A stretch of 64,000 nt of DNA from Formosa sp. L2A11 (GTDB taxonomy: Bacteria; Bacteroidota; Bacteroidia; Flavobacteriales; Flavobacteriaceae). The first letter of the stretch is position 1. Every line of letters starts with the position of its first letter. The stretch spans positions 3,286,001 through 3,350,000 of the forward strand of contig NZ_CP047028.1 of assembly GCF_009796865.1 (NCBI RefSeq), in the 5' to 3' direction. Below the pieces are notes generated by a model. The model saw only the letters and a list, made by a program, of their open reading frames with translations. It made no database searches and was not told the DNA's origin. Below are positions 24,548 through 33,456 of this stretch, piece after piece. Both the position numbers and the translations under genes were made by a program.

Positions 24548-26710
24548 TTATAAATTATCTAATTGATTATCGGTACCATTATCACTAATTGTCCAGAAGA
24601 AACCAATAAAGAAGAACTGATCTGCAGCTGGTTTTAAAGCACGCCTGTTATACACGCCATTACTATTTGGTGTGCTTGCATATTGGTAGCCATTCACGTT
24701 TTTAAAATCGAGTGCATTGCTTACAGCTGCATATAAGATTTTTTGAGGACTTATTAAATATGCCCAATTCAGACTTAAGTTATTATAGGTTTTAGTTTTC
24801 TGATTTAGAAACCCTGTTTCGTTTGGATTGGTGTAGGTACGTCCAGAAGCTAAACTGTAACTTAAACCAATCTGACTTTTCCAATCGTCTACCCAATATT
24901 TTCCGACTACGGATAAGTTGTGTGTATTAGCAAAATTTGGCTGTGCAGCGGTTGGATAATTCTTATAATCGCGTTCGGTATCTAAGTAAGAATAGCTTAC
25001 CCAATAATCGAAATACTTAAGCGTTTTAGAGTCTCTAAAAAACAAGTCAACACCTTTCGCATAACCGTACCCGTTATTATTAAACTCACTAGTAAAATCA
25101 GAATATTCCGTATCGTATTTCACTAAATTTGTATAGTCTTTATAATAAGCTTCAGCTCTAAACAAGCGTCCATTTACATTAAACTGATAATTTAATATAT
25201 AATGACTAGTTTCTTCTGAATCAATATTTTGATTAAATTTTAAAATGTCATTATTCGGATTTTGGTAAAACGAACCATACGCTAAAGACACTTGACTTTT
25301 AGCTGAAGTTTTATAAGCCAACGACACACGAGGTGCCACTTCAAAAGCTTTAAAAAGCGCACTGTATTCTGCTCTAATTCCTGCTTTTAAAGCGAGCTTT
25401 CTAGTGAAGACCATATCTGCTTCTATGAATGCTGCTGCGATGTTATTATCGAATCCGTAAGACTCAGAATCGACAACATCAGACGCGTAAGTTTCACTGA
25501 AATTAGTCCCAAAATACTCTGTCCCAAAGTTCAGTTTAAATCGATTATTGAACTTGTATTTCAATCTAAATTTCGCATGAATAGAATGCTCAGTATTATC
25601 TATCGTTTCATCTATAACATCTACATCAGAATTGTTATTAGTGTAACTCGCGCCAGCAAACACAGACCAATTTGAATTTAGCTTCCCTTGATACGAAGAG
25701 TTCACATACAAGTTTTTGTTTTTTAATTGATAATGCACACCATCTGTATAATCGATATCTTCCTGAGTCAATTCAAACTGGCTATATTCAAATGCAGAAT
25801 ACAGTTTAAACAACCCTTTATTTAGTTTTTTACGATAAACAGCTTCACCAGAAAAACTTTCATAAGGCTTATCCCAATCGTTTCTATCCGGAAACAGCTT
25901 CATATAAGGCGCCAAATTTATATATGATGCATTTACACTCAACGCACTTTTTCCCCATTTCTTGGTATGTCCTAGCGCTCCACCAACCGTCATGAGACTC
26001 ATATCTGTTTTGTTTTGTTCTGGCTCATCAATAGTATTTAATAACAACACACTGGATAGCGCCTGACCATATTCTGCTGAGTACCCTCCAGTTGAAAACG
26101 TAATCCCATCAAACAAAAATGGCGAATACCGCCCTCTAGACGGCACATTATTAGCACTTGGGGCATATGGTGTAAATACACGAATACCATCAATAAAAAT
26201 CTGAGTTTCATCTGCTTCACCTCCTCTAACAAACAATCGTCCATCTTCGGCAACCGTTGTCGTTCCTGGCAACGTTTGAAAAGCGCCAACAAAATCGCCC
26301 ATCGCACTTGCTGTAGTGACCACATCTAAAGACGACAATGCATTTACCTTGCTATTATCTCCTGCTGAAAAGGTTCCTGCCGAAAGCACCACTGCATCTA
26401 ACGCATTCACATCTTCACGAAGCTTAACAACTATATCCTGAAAACCCGATACATTCATAGTTTTACGATACGTTTCATAACTTAAAAAAGATACGATTAA
26501 GGTCTGATCATCGACTTCCGATGTTTTAAAACTAAATGCACCTGAATCATCACTAGTTCCGCCATCGTAAGAGCCTTCAATATACACATTCGCACCAGCA
26601 ATAGGATTTTGTTTCGCATCTGTAACACGACCTGAAATTAAGGTTTGAGAAAACCCTATATTTATTGTAAGCAAGCAAGCTAAAATTAGAAGATGTTGTA
26701 ATTGTTTCAT
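24548..26710 (-). CDS. TonB-dependent outer-membrane receptor
   Basis: The 720-residue protein has a signal peptide (about 1-21), a carboxypeptidase-regulatory-like domain (about 22-105; ISGRVTDAKQNPIAGANVYIEG), a plug domain (about 120-225; GRLFVRGGEADETQIFIDGI) and a 22-strand type barrel to the end. It lacks an STN domain, and no SusD-like partner is next to it, so a small ligand or metal is as likely as a glycan. It heads the operon-like set with the TPR, kinase, 2TM and regulator genes. Its substrate cannot be told from the sequence. Confidence 0.9.
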   Translation of the reverse strand: MKQLQHLLILACLLTINIGFSQTLISGRVTDAKQNPIAGANVYIEGSYDGGTSDDSGAFSFKTSEVDDQTLIVSFLSYETYRKTMNVSGFQDIVVKLREDVNALDAVVLSAGTFSAGDNSKVNALSSLDVVTTASAMGDFVGAFQTLPGTTTVAEDGRLFVRGGEADETQIFIDGIRVFTPYAPSANNVPSRGRYSPFLFDGITFSTGGYSAEYGQALSSVLLLNTIDEPEQNKTDMSLMTVGGALGHTKKWGKSALSVNASYINLAPYMKLFPDRNDWDKPYESFSGEAVYRKKLNKGLFKLYSAFEYSQFELTQEDIDYTDGVHYQLKNKNLYVNSSYQGKLNSNWSVFAGASYTNNNSDVDVIDETIDNTEHSIHAKFRLKYKFNNRFKLNFGTEYFGTNFSETYASDVVDSESYGFDNNIAAAFIEADMVFTRKLALKAGIRAEYSALFKAFEVAPRVSLAYKTSAKSQVSLAYGSFYQNPNNDILKFNQNIDSEETSHYILNYQFNVNGRLFRAEAYYKDYTNLVKYDTEYSDFTSEFNNNGYGYAKGVDLFFRDSKTLKYFDYWVSYSYLDTERDYKNYPTAAQPNFANTHNLSVVGKYWVDDWKSQIGLSYSLASGRTYTNPNETGFLNQKTKTYNNLSLNWAYLISPQKILYAAVSNALDFKNVNGYQYASTPNSNGVYNRRALKPAADQFFFIGFFWTISDNGTDNQLDNL

Positions 26711-27275
26711 GTTTGATTGTTTTAATTAGCAGTACAAAAATGAAACAGAATACAGGGTTTGAAAACTAAAGAAAACTGAACTGTTATATTTTAAGGATGA
26801 ATTGAAATAATTGCTTCTTTTTAGTAAAATTGAATCTTAAAAATTCAAACTATTTCACCAATCAATAACACAAAAGGTCTAAATTAAACTCAAAATAACA
26901 CACTAACAGCAACTAAAAACAAACAACTTTTTAATCCCCAAAACACTTACAATTCGTTTATTTTTTGCATCTTTAAAAACCAGACTTCACAAATATAAAA
27001 ATGCATTTAAAAAACACTATAAGTATTATCTATGATTGCATGTTAAAAATCTAAAAATCAAATCAATAAAACACACAATACAAATAATAAGTTTAATACA
27101 AAAACAATATACAACTAAGCTTTAACATATTTAAAAACAGAGTGATTTCACTTCAAAAACTGATAAAAAGCAGACGATAAAAGACTTTTTTAAACACCAT
27201 TTTAAATCAAAAAAATAAAATCTATTGTAACAATTTCGATATAAAAGACACTAATATCTTAACTAACCTCTCGAC
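26711..27275. other. Intergenic region between divergent genes
   Basis: 565 bp of very AT-rich sequence between the TonB receptor and the ECF sigma gene. No coding frame or strong hairpin is seen. The minus strand has CATTTTTG near 26745, a possible -7 box for the receptor gene. Confidence 0.4.
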
Positions 27276-27770
27276 TTGAACAAAGACCAAGAACATAACT
27301 TTTTAGAATTGCTTGAGGAGCACCAAAACATCGTACATAAAGTGTGCCGTTTGTACACGAATGACTATGATGCTCACAACGATTTATTTCAAGAAATTAC
27401 CATTCAACTTTGGAAAGCATACCCTAAGTTTCGTGGCGATGCAAAGTTTAGTACCTGGATGTATCGTATTGGATTAAACACCGCTATTACGTTATACAGA
27501 AAGTCGAAACGAAGAGTTACCACACAAGATTTTGATGCGGTACAATTTAAAATAAAAGCAGAAGATTATGACGATACCGAGGAAGAGCAATTAAAACTGC
27601 TTTACAGTGCCGTAAAACAATTAAACGACATTGAAAAAGCCCTTGTATTATTGTATTTAGAAGATAAGAATTATAGAGAAATTAGTGAAACTATGGGAAT
27701 TAGCGAAGTAAATGCTAGAGTGAAGATGAATCGTGTGAAAACAAAACTTAGAACCATTTTAAATCCGTAA
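27276..27770 (+). CDS. ECF RNA polymerase sigma factor (TTG start)
   Basis: The 164-residue protein has sigma region 2 (about 10-80; YDAHNDLFQEITIQLWKAYPKFRG) and region 4 (about 105-160; KNYREISETMGISEVNARVKMNR). The frame has no ATG before region 2, so the TTG at 27276 is the likely start and gives the normal family length. It is followed after 4 bp by a small membrane protein that is probably its anti-sigma partner. Confidence 0.88.
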   Translation: MNKDQEHNFLELLEEHQNIVHKVCRLYTNDYDAHNDLFQEITIQLWKAYPKFRGDAKFSTWMYRIGLNTAITLYRKSKRRVTTQDFDAVQFKIKAEDYDDTEEEQLKLLYSAVKQLNDIEKALVLLYLEDKNYREISETMGISEVNARVKMNRVKTKLRTILNP

Positions 27771-27774
27771 AGCT

Positions 27775-28419
27775 ATGGATGAATTAGATCTTTTAAAGAA
27801 AGACTGGAATAAGCCGGAAAATCAGAATTTTCCGAAGCTGTCTTATAATGACCTATATACTATGCATTTAAAGAAATCCTCTTCTACCGTGAAATGGATT
27901 TTTATAATTAGCTTATTAGAGTTTATATTTTGGACTATTATATCCTTTGGAATTAAGGATAATAAAAGCATGAAAGCGCTTAAAGGAACCGATGCCGAAA
28001 CCGTTTTAAATGTATTAACTGTTCTTGGTTACATTATACTCTTTTATTTCTTTTATTTGTTTTACAAAAACTACAAGAAAATATCGACTACAGACAGCAC
28101 TAAAAAACTGATGGAAAGCATTTTAAAAACCAGACAGACCGTAAAGCAATATGTCGTTTTTAATTTAGCATTTATAGTTATATCTACCGTAGCAGTTTTA
28201 GCAATAGAATTTAATCAAGATCCTAACTTCGGGGAGCGCGCACACGAAGCAGCTGCAAGTGGACACATCTTTATGTTTTATTCTAAAATTATATTAATTA
28301 CTGCAGGTATTTTAACCATTACAATAACTATTCTTTTAGGGTTTTATGCCCTGATTTACGGAATCTTACTAAAACGATTAGATCGTAATTACAAGGAACT
28401 TAAAAAAATGGATCTATAG
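27775..28419 (+). CDS. Four-helix membrane protein, probable sigma partner
   Basis: The 214-residue protein has a hydrophilic N-terminus of about 38 residues, then four predicted membrane helices (about 40-60, 80-100, 125-145 and 170-197) and a charged end. It starts 4 bp after the ECF sigma stop codon. Bacteroidota sigma genes are often followed by this kind of protein, which is taken to be an anti-sigma or signal-relay component. I see no recognised anti-sigma domain, so the role is inferred from linkage. Confidence 0.7.
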   Translation: MDELDLLKKDWNKPENQNFPKLSYNDLYTMHLKKSSSTVKWIFIISLLEFIFWTIISFGIKDNKSMKALKGTDAETVLNVLTVLGYIILFYFFYLFYKNYKKISTTDSTKKLMESILKTRQTVKQYVVFNLAFIVISTVAVLAIEFNQDPNFGERAHEAAASGHIFMFYSKIILITAGILTITITILLGFYALIYGILLKRLDRNYKELKKMDL

Positions 28420-28492
28420 TTTTAGTTAACACTAATTAATAAGAGATACAAGCTTACCTAACACCAATATCCTACAAAATAAACCTCAAAGA

Positions 28493-28534
28493 AAAAGGCT
28501 GTATAACTAAGTAAAACTAGTTATACAGCCTTTT
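28493..28534. terminator. Bidirectional terminator
   Basis: A 17-bp perfect stem runs from AAAAGGCTGTATAACTA to its complement at 28518-28534, with an 8-nt loop and T/A-rich flanks. It serves the sigma operon and the convergent acyltransferase gene. Confidence 0.9.
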
Positions 28535-28565
28535 CTGTATTATTACGTTTAAGTACAAAACTTAT

Positions 28566-29369
28566 TTACGATTGATATCTTCTTTTCTTATTTAGCTCTT
28601 CTATATCCTGAATTTGCTGTTTAGTAAGTACCTTTAAAAATGAAGGATGCTGTTCTATAGAATATTCAATTTTTTCAACAATATCATCAATGGTATCATT
28701 CTTATAATCGATGTCTAAAGGCGCTTTAATCTCCATAGATTGAAGAATATTCTTTTTCTTAACACGTAAGCCCTTTTTATCAAAAGAACGTCTAAAACCG
28801 TCTATAACGACAGGAATTACAATAGGCTCGTAACGTTTTATAATGTGAGCAGTTCCTTTTCTAATAGGTTTAAATGGTGTTGTTGTTCCTTGCGGAAATG
28901 TAATAACCCAACCATCTTTTAAAGCTTTAGCAATACTAGAAATATCACTCATTTTAACTTGTCTATTCACATCTTTACCTTCAGATCTCCAAGTACGTTC
29001 TATACTTATAGACCCTGCATAAGCAAAAATTTTAGGTAACAAACCCGCTTTCATAGTCTCTTTAGCAGCGACATAATACAAGTTTAATTTTGGGTGCCAG
29101 ATGTAACCAATATTTTTTATTGAATCTTCTCGCCCACTTAAACTCGCATTAAATACGTGAAACATCGCAACAACGTCTGCAAAGTAGGTTTGGTGATTAG
29201 AAATGAAAAGCACATTTTTATTAGGCAAATCTTTAAGAATTTCTGATCCTTCAATTTGAAGTTCATTAAACCCTCTAAAGCGCCTATGCGTTAGAATTCC
29301 TAGAAATCTAATAATCCATTTTTTGAATAAAAGTATATGTCCGAAAGGATTTCGCTTCAATAATCCCAT
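28566..29369 (-). CDS. PlsC-type 1-acyl-glycerol-3-phosphate acyltransferase
   Basis: The 267-residue protein has the glycerolipid acyltransferase fold: the acceptor block SNHQTYFADVVAMF near 57 and FPQGTTTPFKPIRKG near 155, with a later PVVIDGFRRSF. The canonical motifs are HX4D and FPEGT; here His and Asp are five residues apart and the Glu is Gln. It is thus a variant subfamily, and its acyl acceptor (lysophosphatidate, or an ornithine- or glycine-lipid precursor) is uncertain. It acts at the inner membrane. The Nudix gene lies 41 bp upstream. Confidence 0.8.
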   Translation of the reverse strand: MGLLKRNPFGHILLFKKWIIRFLGILTHRRFRGFNELQIEGSEILKDLPNKNVLFISNHQTYFADVVAMFHVFNASLSGREDSIKNIGYIWHPKLNLYYVAAKETMKAGLLPKIFAYAGSISIERTWRSEGKDVNRQVKMSDISSIAKALKDGWVITFPQGTTTPFKPIRKGTAHIIKRYEPIVIPVVIDGFRRSFDKKGLRVKKKNILQSMEIKAPLDIDYKNDTIDDIVEKIEYSIEQHPSFLKVLTKQQIQDIEELNKKRRYQS

Positions 29370-29410
29370 GTTTTTTTACGTTTTTTAGAATTAACAAATG
29401 TAGGGAAAAC

Positions 29411-30058
29411 TCAAAGATATCGCACTTCTTTTAAAATGTCTTTTACTTCGCTTAGCATCATAGCCGTTGCTCCCCAAACAATATAGCCTTGCAAAACAAA
29501 GGCAGGAACAGCTACATTTGTAGCGTAAGATGTTGTTACTCTTTTAGTCACCACATTTTTTTCATTTAAAAAATCTGTCAACGAAACTTCTATTACAGCA
29601 TCGACTTCACTGTCTTGTTTTAAGAAATTTGGTGTTTTTTCAACTATTCCTATAAAGGGTTGCACGATAAAATGACTTGGTGGAATGTAAATATTTGTAA
29701 TTTTACGCCAAACTTCGATATCGTTTTCAGGCACGCCAACCTCCTCAAATGTTTCTCGAATGGCTGCCGTTTTAAGGGAATAATCTTCAGGCTCGACCTT
29801 TCCTCCCGGAAAACCAATCTGAGCAGAATGCACGCCTTTATAAGTGTTTCTTAAAATTAAAACCAACATGGTTTCGTGAGCTTTATTAGGATAAAACAGA
29901 GCCATAACCGCTGCTTTTCTAGCTGTTTTCATCTTAATAATATTGTCTTCTACTAATCCTTCTCTAAAAGGCGGAGACATTTTAAACTGAGATGCTTCGG
30001 CTGGAAGCGGTATATTTTCTATTTTTGATCTCAACTTTATAAAATCATCAAAATTCAT
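29411..30058 (-). CDS. Nudix hydrolase, CoA pyrophosphatase type
   Basis: The 215-residue protein carries the Nudix box GGKVEPED...RETFEEVG at about 85-107 (GX5EX7REUXEEXGU pattern). The surrounding HSAQIGFPGGK and YIPPSHFIVQPFIG are typical of the CoA diphosphatase subgroup (NudL/PCD1), which cleaves CoA to 4'-phosphopantetheine and 3',5'-ADP. It is cytosolic. It starts 2 bp from the divergent cyclophilin gene, so the two promoters must lie inside the neighbouring coding regions. Confidence 0.88.
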   Translation of the reverse strand: MNFDDFIKLRSKIENIPLPAEASQFKMSPPFREGLVEDNIIKMKTARKAAVMALFYPNKAHETMLVLILRNTYKGVHSAQIGFPGGKVEPEDYSLKTAAIRETFEEVGVPENDIEVWRKITNIYIPPSHFIVQPFIGIVEKTPNFLKQDSEVDAVIEVSLTDFLNEKNVVTKRVTTSYATNVAVPAFVLQGYIVWGATAMMLSEVKDILKEVRYL

Positions 30059-30060
30059 TT

Positions 30061-30774
30061 ATGAAATTCTTAGTCTACTGTTGTATATTCTTTTTACTAT
30101 TTAATTGTGAAGATACGAAATCTAAAAAAAATAATACTGTAAAACCTACAATAGAAACACCTATAAAACAGACTTTAGAAACAGACACAATAAAAGAACC
30201 TGTTAAAGATAAACGTGAATTTCCTGTATTAACAGACGATAATGCTATGGAGTTTTTCCTTGAGTATGAAAAGAAAAACAAAGAGAATAAAGTAAGAATT
30301 ACTACAGAATATGGCACAATAGATATTTTACTTTTTAATGAAACTAAATTCCATCGCGCTAATTTCATCTATTTAACTAAACAAGGTTATTTTACTAATA
30401 CACAGTTCTATAGAGTGGTAAAAAACTTTATTATTCAAGGCGGAAGTAGCGATGATCCTGAAATAGGAAAACGTCGTGTTAACATTGGAAAATATCTTTT
30501 ACCAACAGATGCCAAACGTGGCTTTAAACACGATAGAGGTGTTATTTCTATGCCAAGTAGCGATATTGAAAACCCATATAAACTAGCCTCTCCTTATGAG
30601 TTCTTTATAGTACAAGCTGCTGGAGGCGCACACCATTTAGATGGAAATTACACCATTTTTGGAAAAGTAATTAAAGGCATGGATGTGGTTGATAAAATAT
30701 CTAATGTAGAAACCGACAATGCAGAATGGCCTTTACATAATGTTTATATCGAGAAGGTAGAAATTATTAATTAA
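30061..30774 (+). CDS. Cyclophilin-type peptidyl-prolyl isomerase lipoprotein
   Basis: The 237-residue protein has a lipobox-like signal (FLLFNC, Cys16), a Lys/Thr-rich linker to about 75 and a cyclophilin domain to the end (TEYGTIDILLFN, FYRVVKNFIIQGG, EFFIVQAAGGAHHLDGNYTIFGKV). It would assist folding of exported proteins. Its 3' end overlaps the convergent TRIC-family gene by 8 bp. Confidence 0.9.
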   Translation: MKFLVYCCIFFLLFNCEDTKSKKNNTVKPTIETPIKQTLETDTIKEPVKDKREFPVLTDDNAMEFFLEYEKKNKENKVRITTEYGTIDILLFNETKFHRANFIYLTKQGYFTNTQFYRVVKNFIIQGGSSDDPEIGKRRVNIGKYLLPTDAKRGFKHDRGVISMPSSDIENPYKLASPYEFFIVQAAGGAHHLDGNYTIFGKVIKGMDVVDKISNVETDNAEWPLHNVYIEKVEIIN

Positions 30775-31387
30775 CCTCTTCAACTTCATCTTTATAAACA
30801 TTTGGCAAGCTAATTTTAAAACGCACAGCCAATAACCTGATTATAATAATAATCATCCCAGAAATTAAATAAATAAGATTACTTTCTAACTGTAATTTAC
30901 GCAATAAGAAAAAGGAAAAACCTCCTATAATACAAGCCGTAGCATAAATCTCTTTTCTAAATATTACAGGAATCTGATTACACAAAATATCACGCAAAAC
31001 ACCACCAAAACAAGCTGTCATGGTACCTAAAGAGATGCAAATAATTGGGTGTAACCCTAAATTAATTCCCTTTTGTATTCCAACAAGCGTATATAAACCA
31101 ATCCCAATAGTATCAAACAAAAACATAGGCGTTTTTAAATAATCTATCTTTCGTTTTATAAAAACAGCTATAATTGTTGTTGCCACGATAACATACACGT
31201 AAGTCATATTCTTCATCCAAGAAACAGGCGTGTTTCCTATAAGAATATCTCTAAGCATTCCTCCTCCTGTTGCCGTTACAAAGGCTATAATTATAATTCC
31301 GAACGCATCCATTCGTTTATTTAAGGCTATTAAAACACCAGAAATAGCAAAAGAAATGGTTCCTAAAATATCTATAATATAAAACAT
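30767..31387 (-). CDS. TRIC-type (UPF0126) cation channel protein
   Basis: The 206-residue protein has seven predicted helices formed by two related UPF0126 units, each with a Gly-rich GGxLRDI motif (ATGGGMLRDILIG near 40 and CFGGVLRDILCN near 127). Prokaryotic homologues of trimeric intracellular cation channels have this architecture and conduct K+ or Na+. It is located in the inner membrane. The stop codon overlaps the end of the cyclophilin gene. Confidence 0.9.
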   Translation of the reverse strand: MFYIIDILGTISFAISGVLIALNKRMDAFGIIIIAFVTATGGGMLRDILIGNTPVSWMKNMTYVYVIVATTIIAVFIKRKIDYLKTPMFLFDTIGIGLYTLVGIQKGINLGLHPIICISLGTMTACFGGVLRDILCNQIPVIFRKEIYATACIIGGFSFFLLRKLQLESNLIYLISGMIIIIIRLLAVRFKISLPNVYKDEVEEVN

Positions 31388-31470
31388 ACGCTATGGTTTA
31401 ATTTATGACCTTCATAATTAAAGAATTGGCAAATGTATACTTTAATAACTGTTTACAAAATCTAATGCAT

Positions 31471-31503
31471 AAAAAAACCCTTTAAACAACTGCTTAAAGG
31501 GTT
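31471..31503 (-). terminator. Rho-independent terminator of dps
   Basis: Stem AACCCTTTAA / TTAAAGGGTT (31476-31485 with 31494-31503) is followed on the minus strand by seven T residues, 24 bp after the dps stop codon. Confidence 0.88.
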
Positions 31504-31526
31504 ATAAAAATATTGTAATGAATGTA

Positions 31527-32009
31527 TTAAACGGTAGTTTGTCCTAACCACGCTTTCATCATCCAGATTGTTTTTTCTTGTTCTGTAATAAAGTCACTCA
31601 TCATTGAGTTTGTACCTTCATCTCCAGCATCGTCTGATTTATCTAAGATTGCTCTTTCTAGTTTTAATAAAACAGATAAAGAATCTACAATAAGTTGAAC
31701 TGCTTTAACATCGTCTGATATATTTTTACCAACAGGCACTTCTGCATGGTGTGTGTAATCTTGGAATGTATGTAAAGGTGTTTCTCCTAGTGTTAAAACA
31801 CGTTCTGCAATTTCATCAACTTTAAGGTTTGCATCTGTATACAACTCTTCAAACTTAACATGTAATTCGAAAAACTGCTTTCCTTTTATATTCCAGTGAA
31901 TTCCTCGTAAATTTTGATAATACGTTTGAAAGTTTGCTAATAAACTATTTAAATCTACTGCTAAATCTTTAGTTTTCTTAGAGTCTAATCCTAATATATT
32001 AAGTTCCAT
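31527..32009 (-). CDS. dps: Dps DNA-binding ferritin-like protein
   Basis: The 160-residue protein has the Dps four-helix fold with inter-subunit ferroxidase residues in RGIHWNIKGKQFFELHVKFE and KVDEIAERVLTLG. Dps oxidises Fe(II) with hydrogen peroxide, stores iron and protects DNA. It is divergent from oxyR with a 102-bp shared promoter region. A TAAATTTG -7 box for dps lies at 32033-32040 on the minus strand. OxyR control is very likely. Confidence 0.93.
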   Translation of the reverse strand: MELNILGLDSKKTKDLAVDLNSLLANFQTYYQNLRGIHWNIKGKQFFELHVKFEELYTDANLKVDEIAERVLTLGETPLHTFQDYTHHAEVPVGKNISDDVKAVQLIVDSLSVLLKLERAILDKSDDAGDEGTNSMMSDFITEQEKTIWMMKAWLGQTTV

Positions 32010-32032
32010 AATCTATTTTTTTTATATTGATA

Positions 32033-32107
32033 CAAATTTAGTCTATAATTAACAGATGTAATAATCAGTTTTATTGATTGATTTTATAGTTTTATAGTCT
32101 AAATTTA
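32033..32107. promoter_or_regulatory. Symmetric dps/oxyR divergent promoter region
   Basis: AAATTTAGTCTATAA near the dps end and TTATAGTCTAAATTT near the oxyR end form a near-perfect inverted repeat (14 of 15) about 48 bp apart. They contain the -7 boxes TAAATTTG (dps, 32033-32040) and TAAATTTA (oxyR, 32100-32107). A TTG at 32078-32080 sits 19 bp before the oxyR box. The oxyR box ends 4 bp before its ATG, so its mRNA would be leaderless or nearly so. Confidence 0.55.
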
Positions 32108-32111
32108 TACC

Positions 32112-33068
32112 ATGACAATAACACAACTATATTACGTTTTGGCTGTTGCCGAAAACCAGAACTTCACTAAAGCTGCAGAGAAGTGTTTTGTAACACAACC
32201 TACATTAAGCATGCAAATACAAAAGCTTGAAGATGAACTAGATGTACTTATTTTTGATCGTGGTAAAAAACCTATCGAATTAACAGAGATTGGTAAAAAA
32301 ATTGTAAATCAGGCTAAAAATATTGTAAACGAATCTTACAGAATTCAAGATATTGTAGACCAACAAAAGGGCTTTATTGGTGGCGAATTTAGATTAGGTA
32401 TTATACCAACCGTTATGCCTACGCTTTTGCCAATGTTTCTAAATACATTTATAAAAAAACACCCCAAGGTTAAGCTTATTATTGAAGAGATAACTACCGA
32501 AGAGATTATAGCACGATTAAACGAAGGCCACTTAGATGCTGCAATAGCAGTAACGCCTTTACAGTCTGAACTTATAAAAGAACGTGTTTTATATTACGAA
32601 CCTTTTATTGGTTACATTCCAGAAAACCACAGATTATATAAGTCTGAAGCTATTACTCCAGACGATTTAGATGTAGATGACATGCTTTTATTAGAAGACG
32701 GACATTGTTTTAGAGAAGGTGTTTTAAATATCTGTAAATCGTTAAAGAATAATAAGGAAAGTAATTTTCAGTTAGAAAGTGGTAGTATAGAAACATTAAT
32801 AAAACTCTCTAACGAGGGCTTAGGAATGACGTTACTGCCCTATTTGCATACTTTAGACCTAAACCCAAATGCGCAACACCACTTAAGACAATTTCAAGAC
32901 CCATCTCCGGCGAGAGAAGTGAGTTTAATATACCATAAAAGTGAATTAAAAATGCAGATTATAGAAGCCCTGCAATCTGTAATTTCGGGAATTGTTAGAG
33001 GTGCAATTACTTTTCAGAATGTAAAAATTATTAGTCCGCTACCTAAAAAGAAAGCTTTAGCTTCTTAA
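32112..33068 (+). CDS. oxyR: LysR-type peroxide sensor OxyR
   Basis: The 318-residue protein has an N-terminal LysR winged helix (about 1-60; NFTKAAEKCFVTQPTLSMQIQKLE) and an effector domain with Cys199 and Cys208 in EDGHCFREGVLNIC. These match in number and spacing the redox-active pair of E. coli OxyR, which forms a disulfide with peroxide. It is divergent from dps, its expected target. It ends at a strong bidirectional terminator. Confidence 0.92.
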   Translation: MTITQLYYVLAVAENQNFTKAAEKCFVTQPTLSMQIQKLEDELDVLIFDRGKKPIELTEIGKKIVNQAKNIVNESYRIQDIVDQQKGFIGGEFRLGIIPTVMPTLLPMFLNTFIKKHPKVKLIIEEITTEEIIARLNEGHLDAAIAVTPLQSELIKERVLYYEPFIGYIPENHRLYKSEAITPDDLDVDDMLLLEDGHCFREGVLNICKSLKNNKESNFQLESGSIETLIKLSNEGLGMTLLPYLHTLDLNPNAQHHLRQFQDPSPAREVSLIYHKSELKMQIIEALQSVISGIVRGAITFQNVKIISPLPKKKALAS

Positions 33069-33103
33069 CAAAGAAACCCCATTAAAAATTGAACATAAAA
33101 AAA

Positions 33104-33123
33104 AGCAACTAGTACTAGTTGCT
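33104..33123. terminator. Bidirectional terminator after oxyR
   Basis: AGCAACTAGT / ACTAGTTGCT forms a near-loopless palindrome flanked by A and T runs, so it can end both oxyR and the convergent small gene. Confidence 0.85.
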
Positions 33124-33129
33124 TTTTTT

Positions 33130-33327
33130 TTATGCTTTTAAATATATTAAGCATGTATCTAAATCAGGGTTTTGTTGTACCATAGATTCTATAAAAATCT
33201 TGAGCTCTTCAATCTCATAAGGTAATAACCTCTGAAGGGCTTTTTGTACTTCTTTACAAAACAACGTAGCATCAAAACTAACTTTATTAAGTATAGTTTT
33301 GGTATACTCAAACATTGCTCTTGCCAT
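33130..33327 (-). CDS. Small conserved-looking protein, 65 aa
   Basis: The protein (MARAMFEYTKTILNKVSFD...) is short and mostly helical, with no signal peptide or membrane helix and two Cys residues. It has a good start codon and ends at a bidirectional terminator. It resembles small hypothetical proteins kept next to oxyR in flavobacteria, but I cannot name a family. Its function is unknown. Confidence 0.6.
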   Translation of the reverse strand: MARAMFEYTKTILNKVSFDATLFCKEVQKALQRLLPYEIEELKIFIESMVQQNPDLDTCLIYLKA

Positions 33328-33456
33328 AATTATTTAATTTAAGTTAAGTAATTTTTTTTAAAAAGTAATGTGTTCTATACAGAACTATAACGTTTTAATT
33401 TTTAATAAAAATAGAGTTTTATATCTTAATAAAAACCCAAAATGCAAATAACTTTG

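Noticed and set aside
31405..31415. ATGACCTTCAT palindrome near the TRIC gene
   Set aside because: The half-sites are 3 bp apart, not 6, and no -7 box follows 22 bp away, so it is not an FNR-type site.
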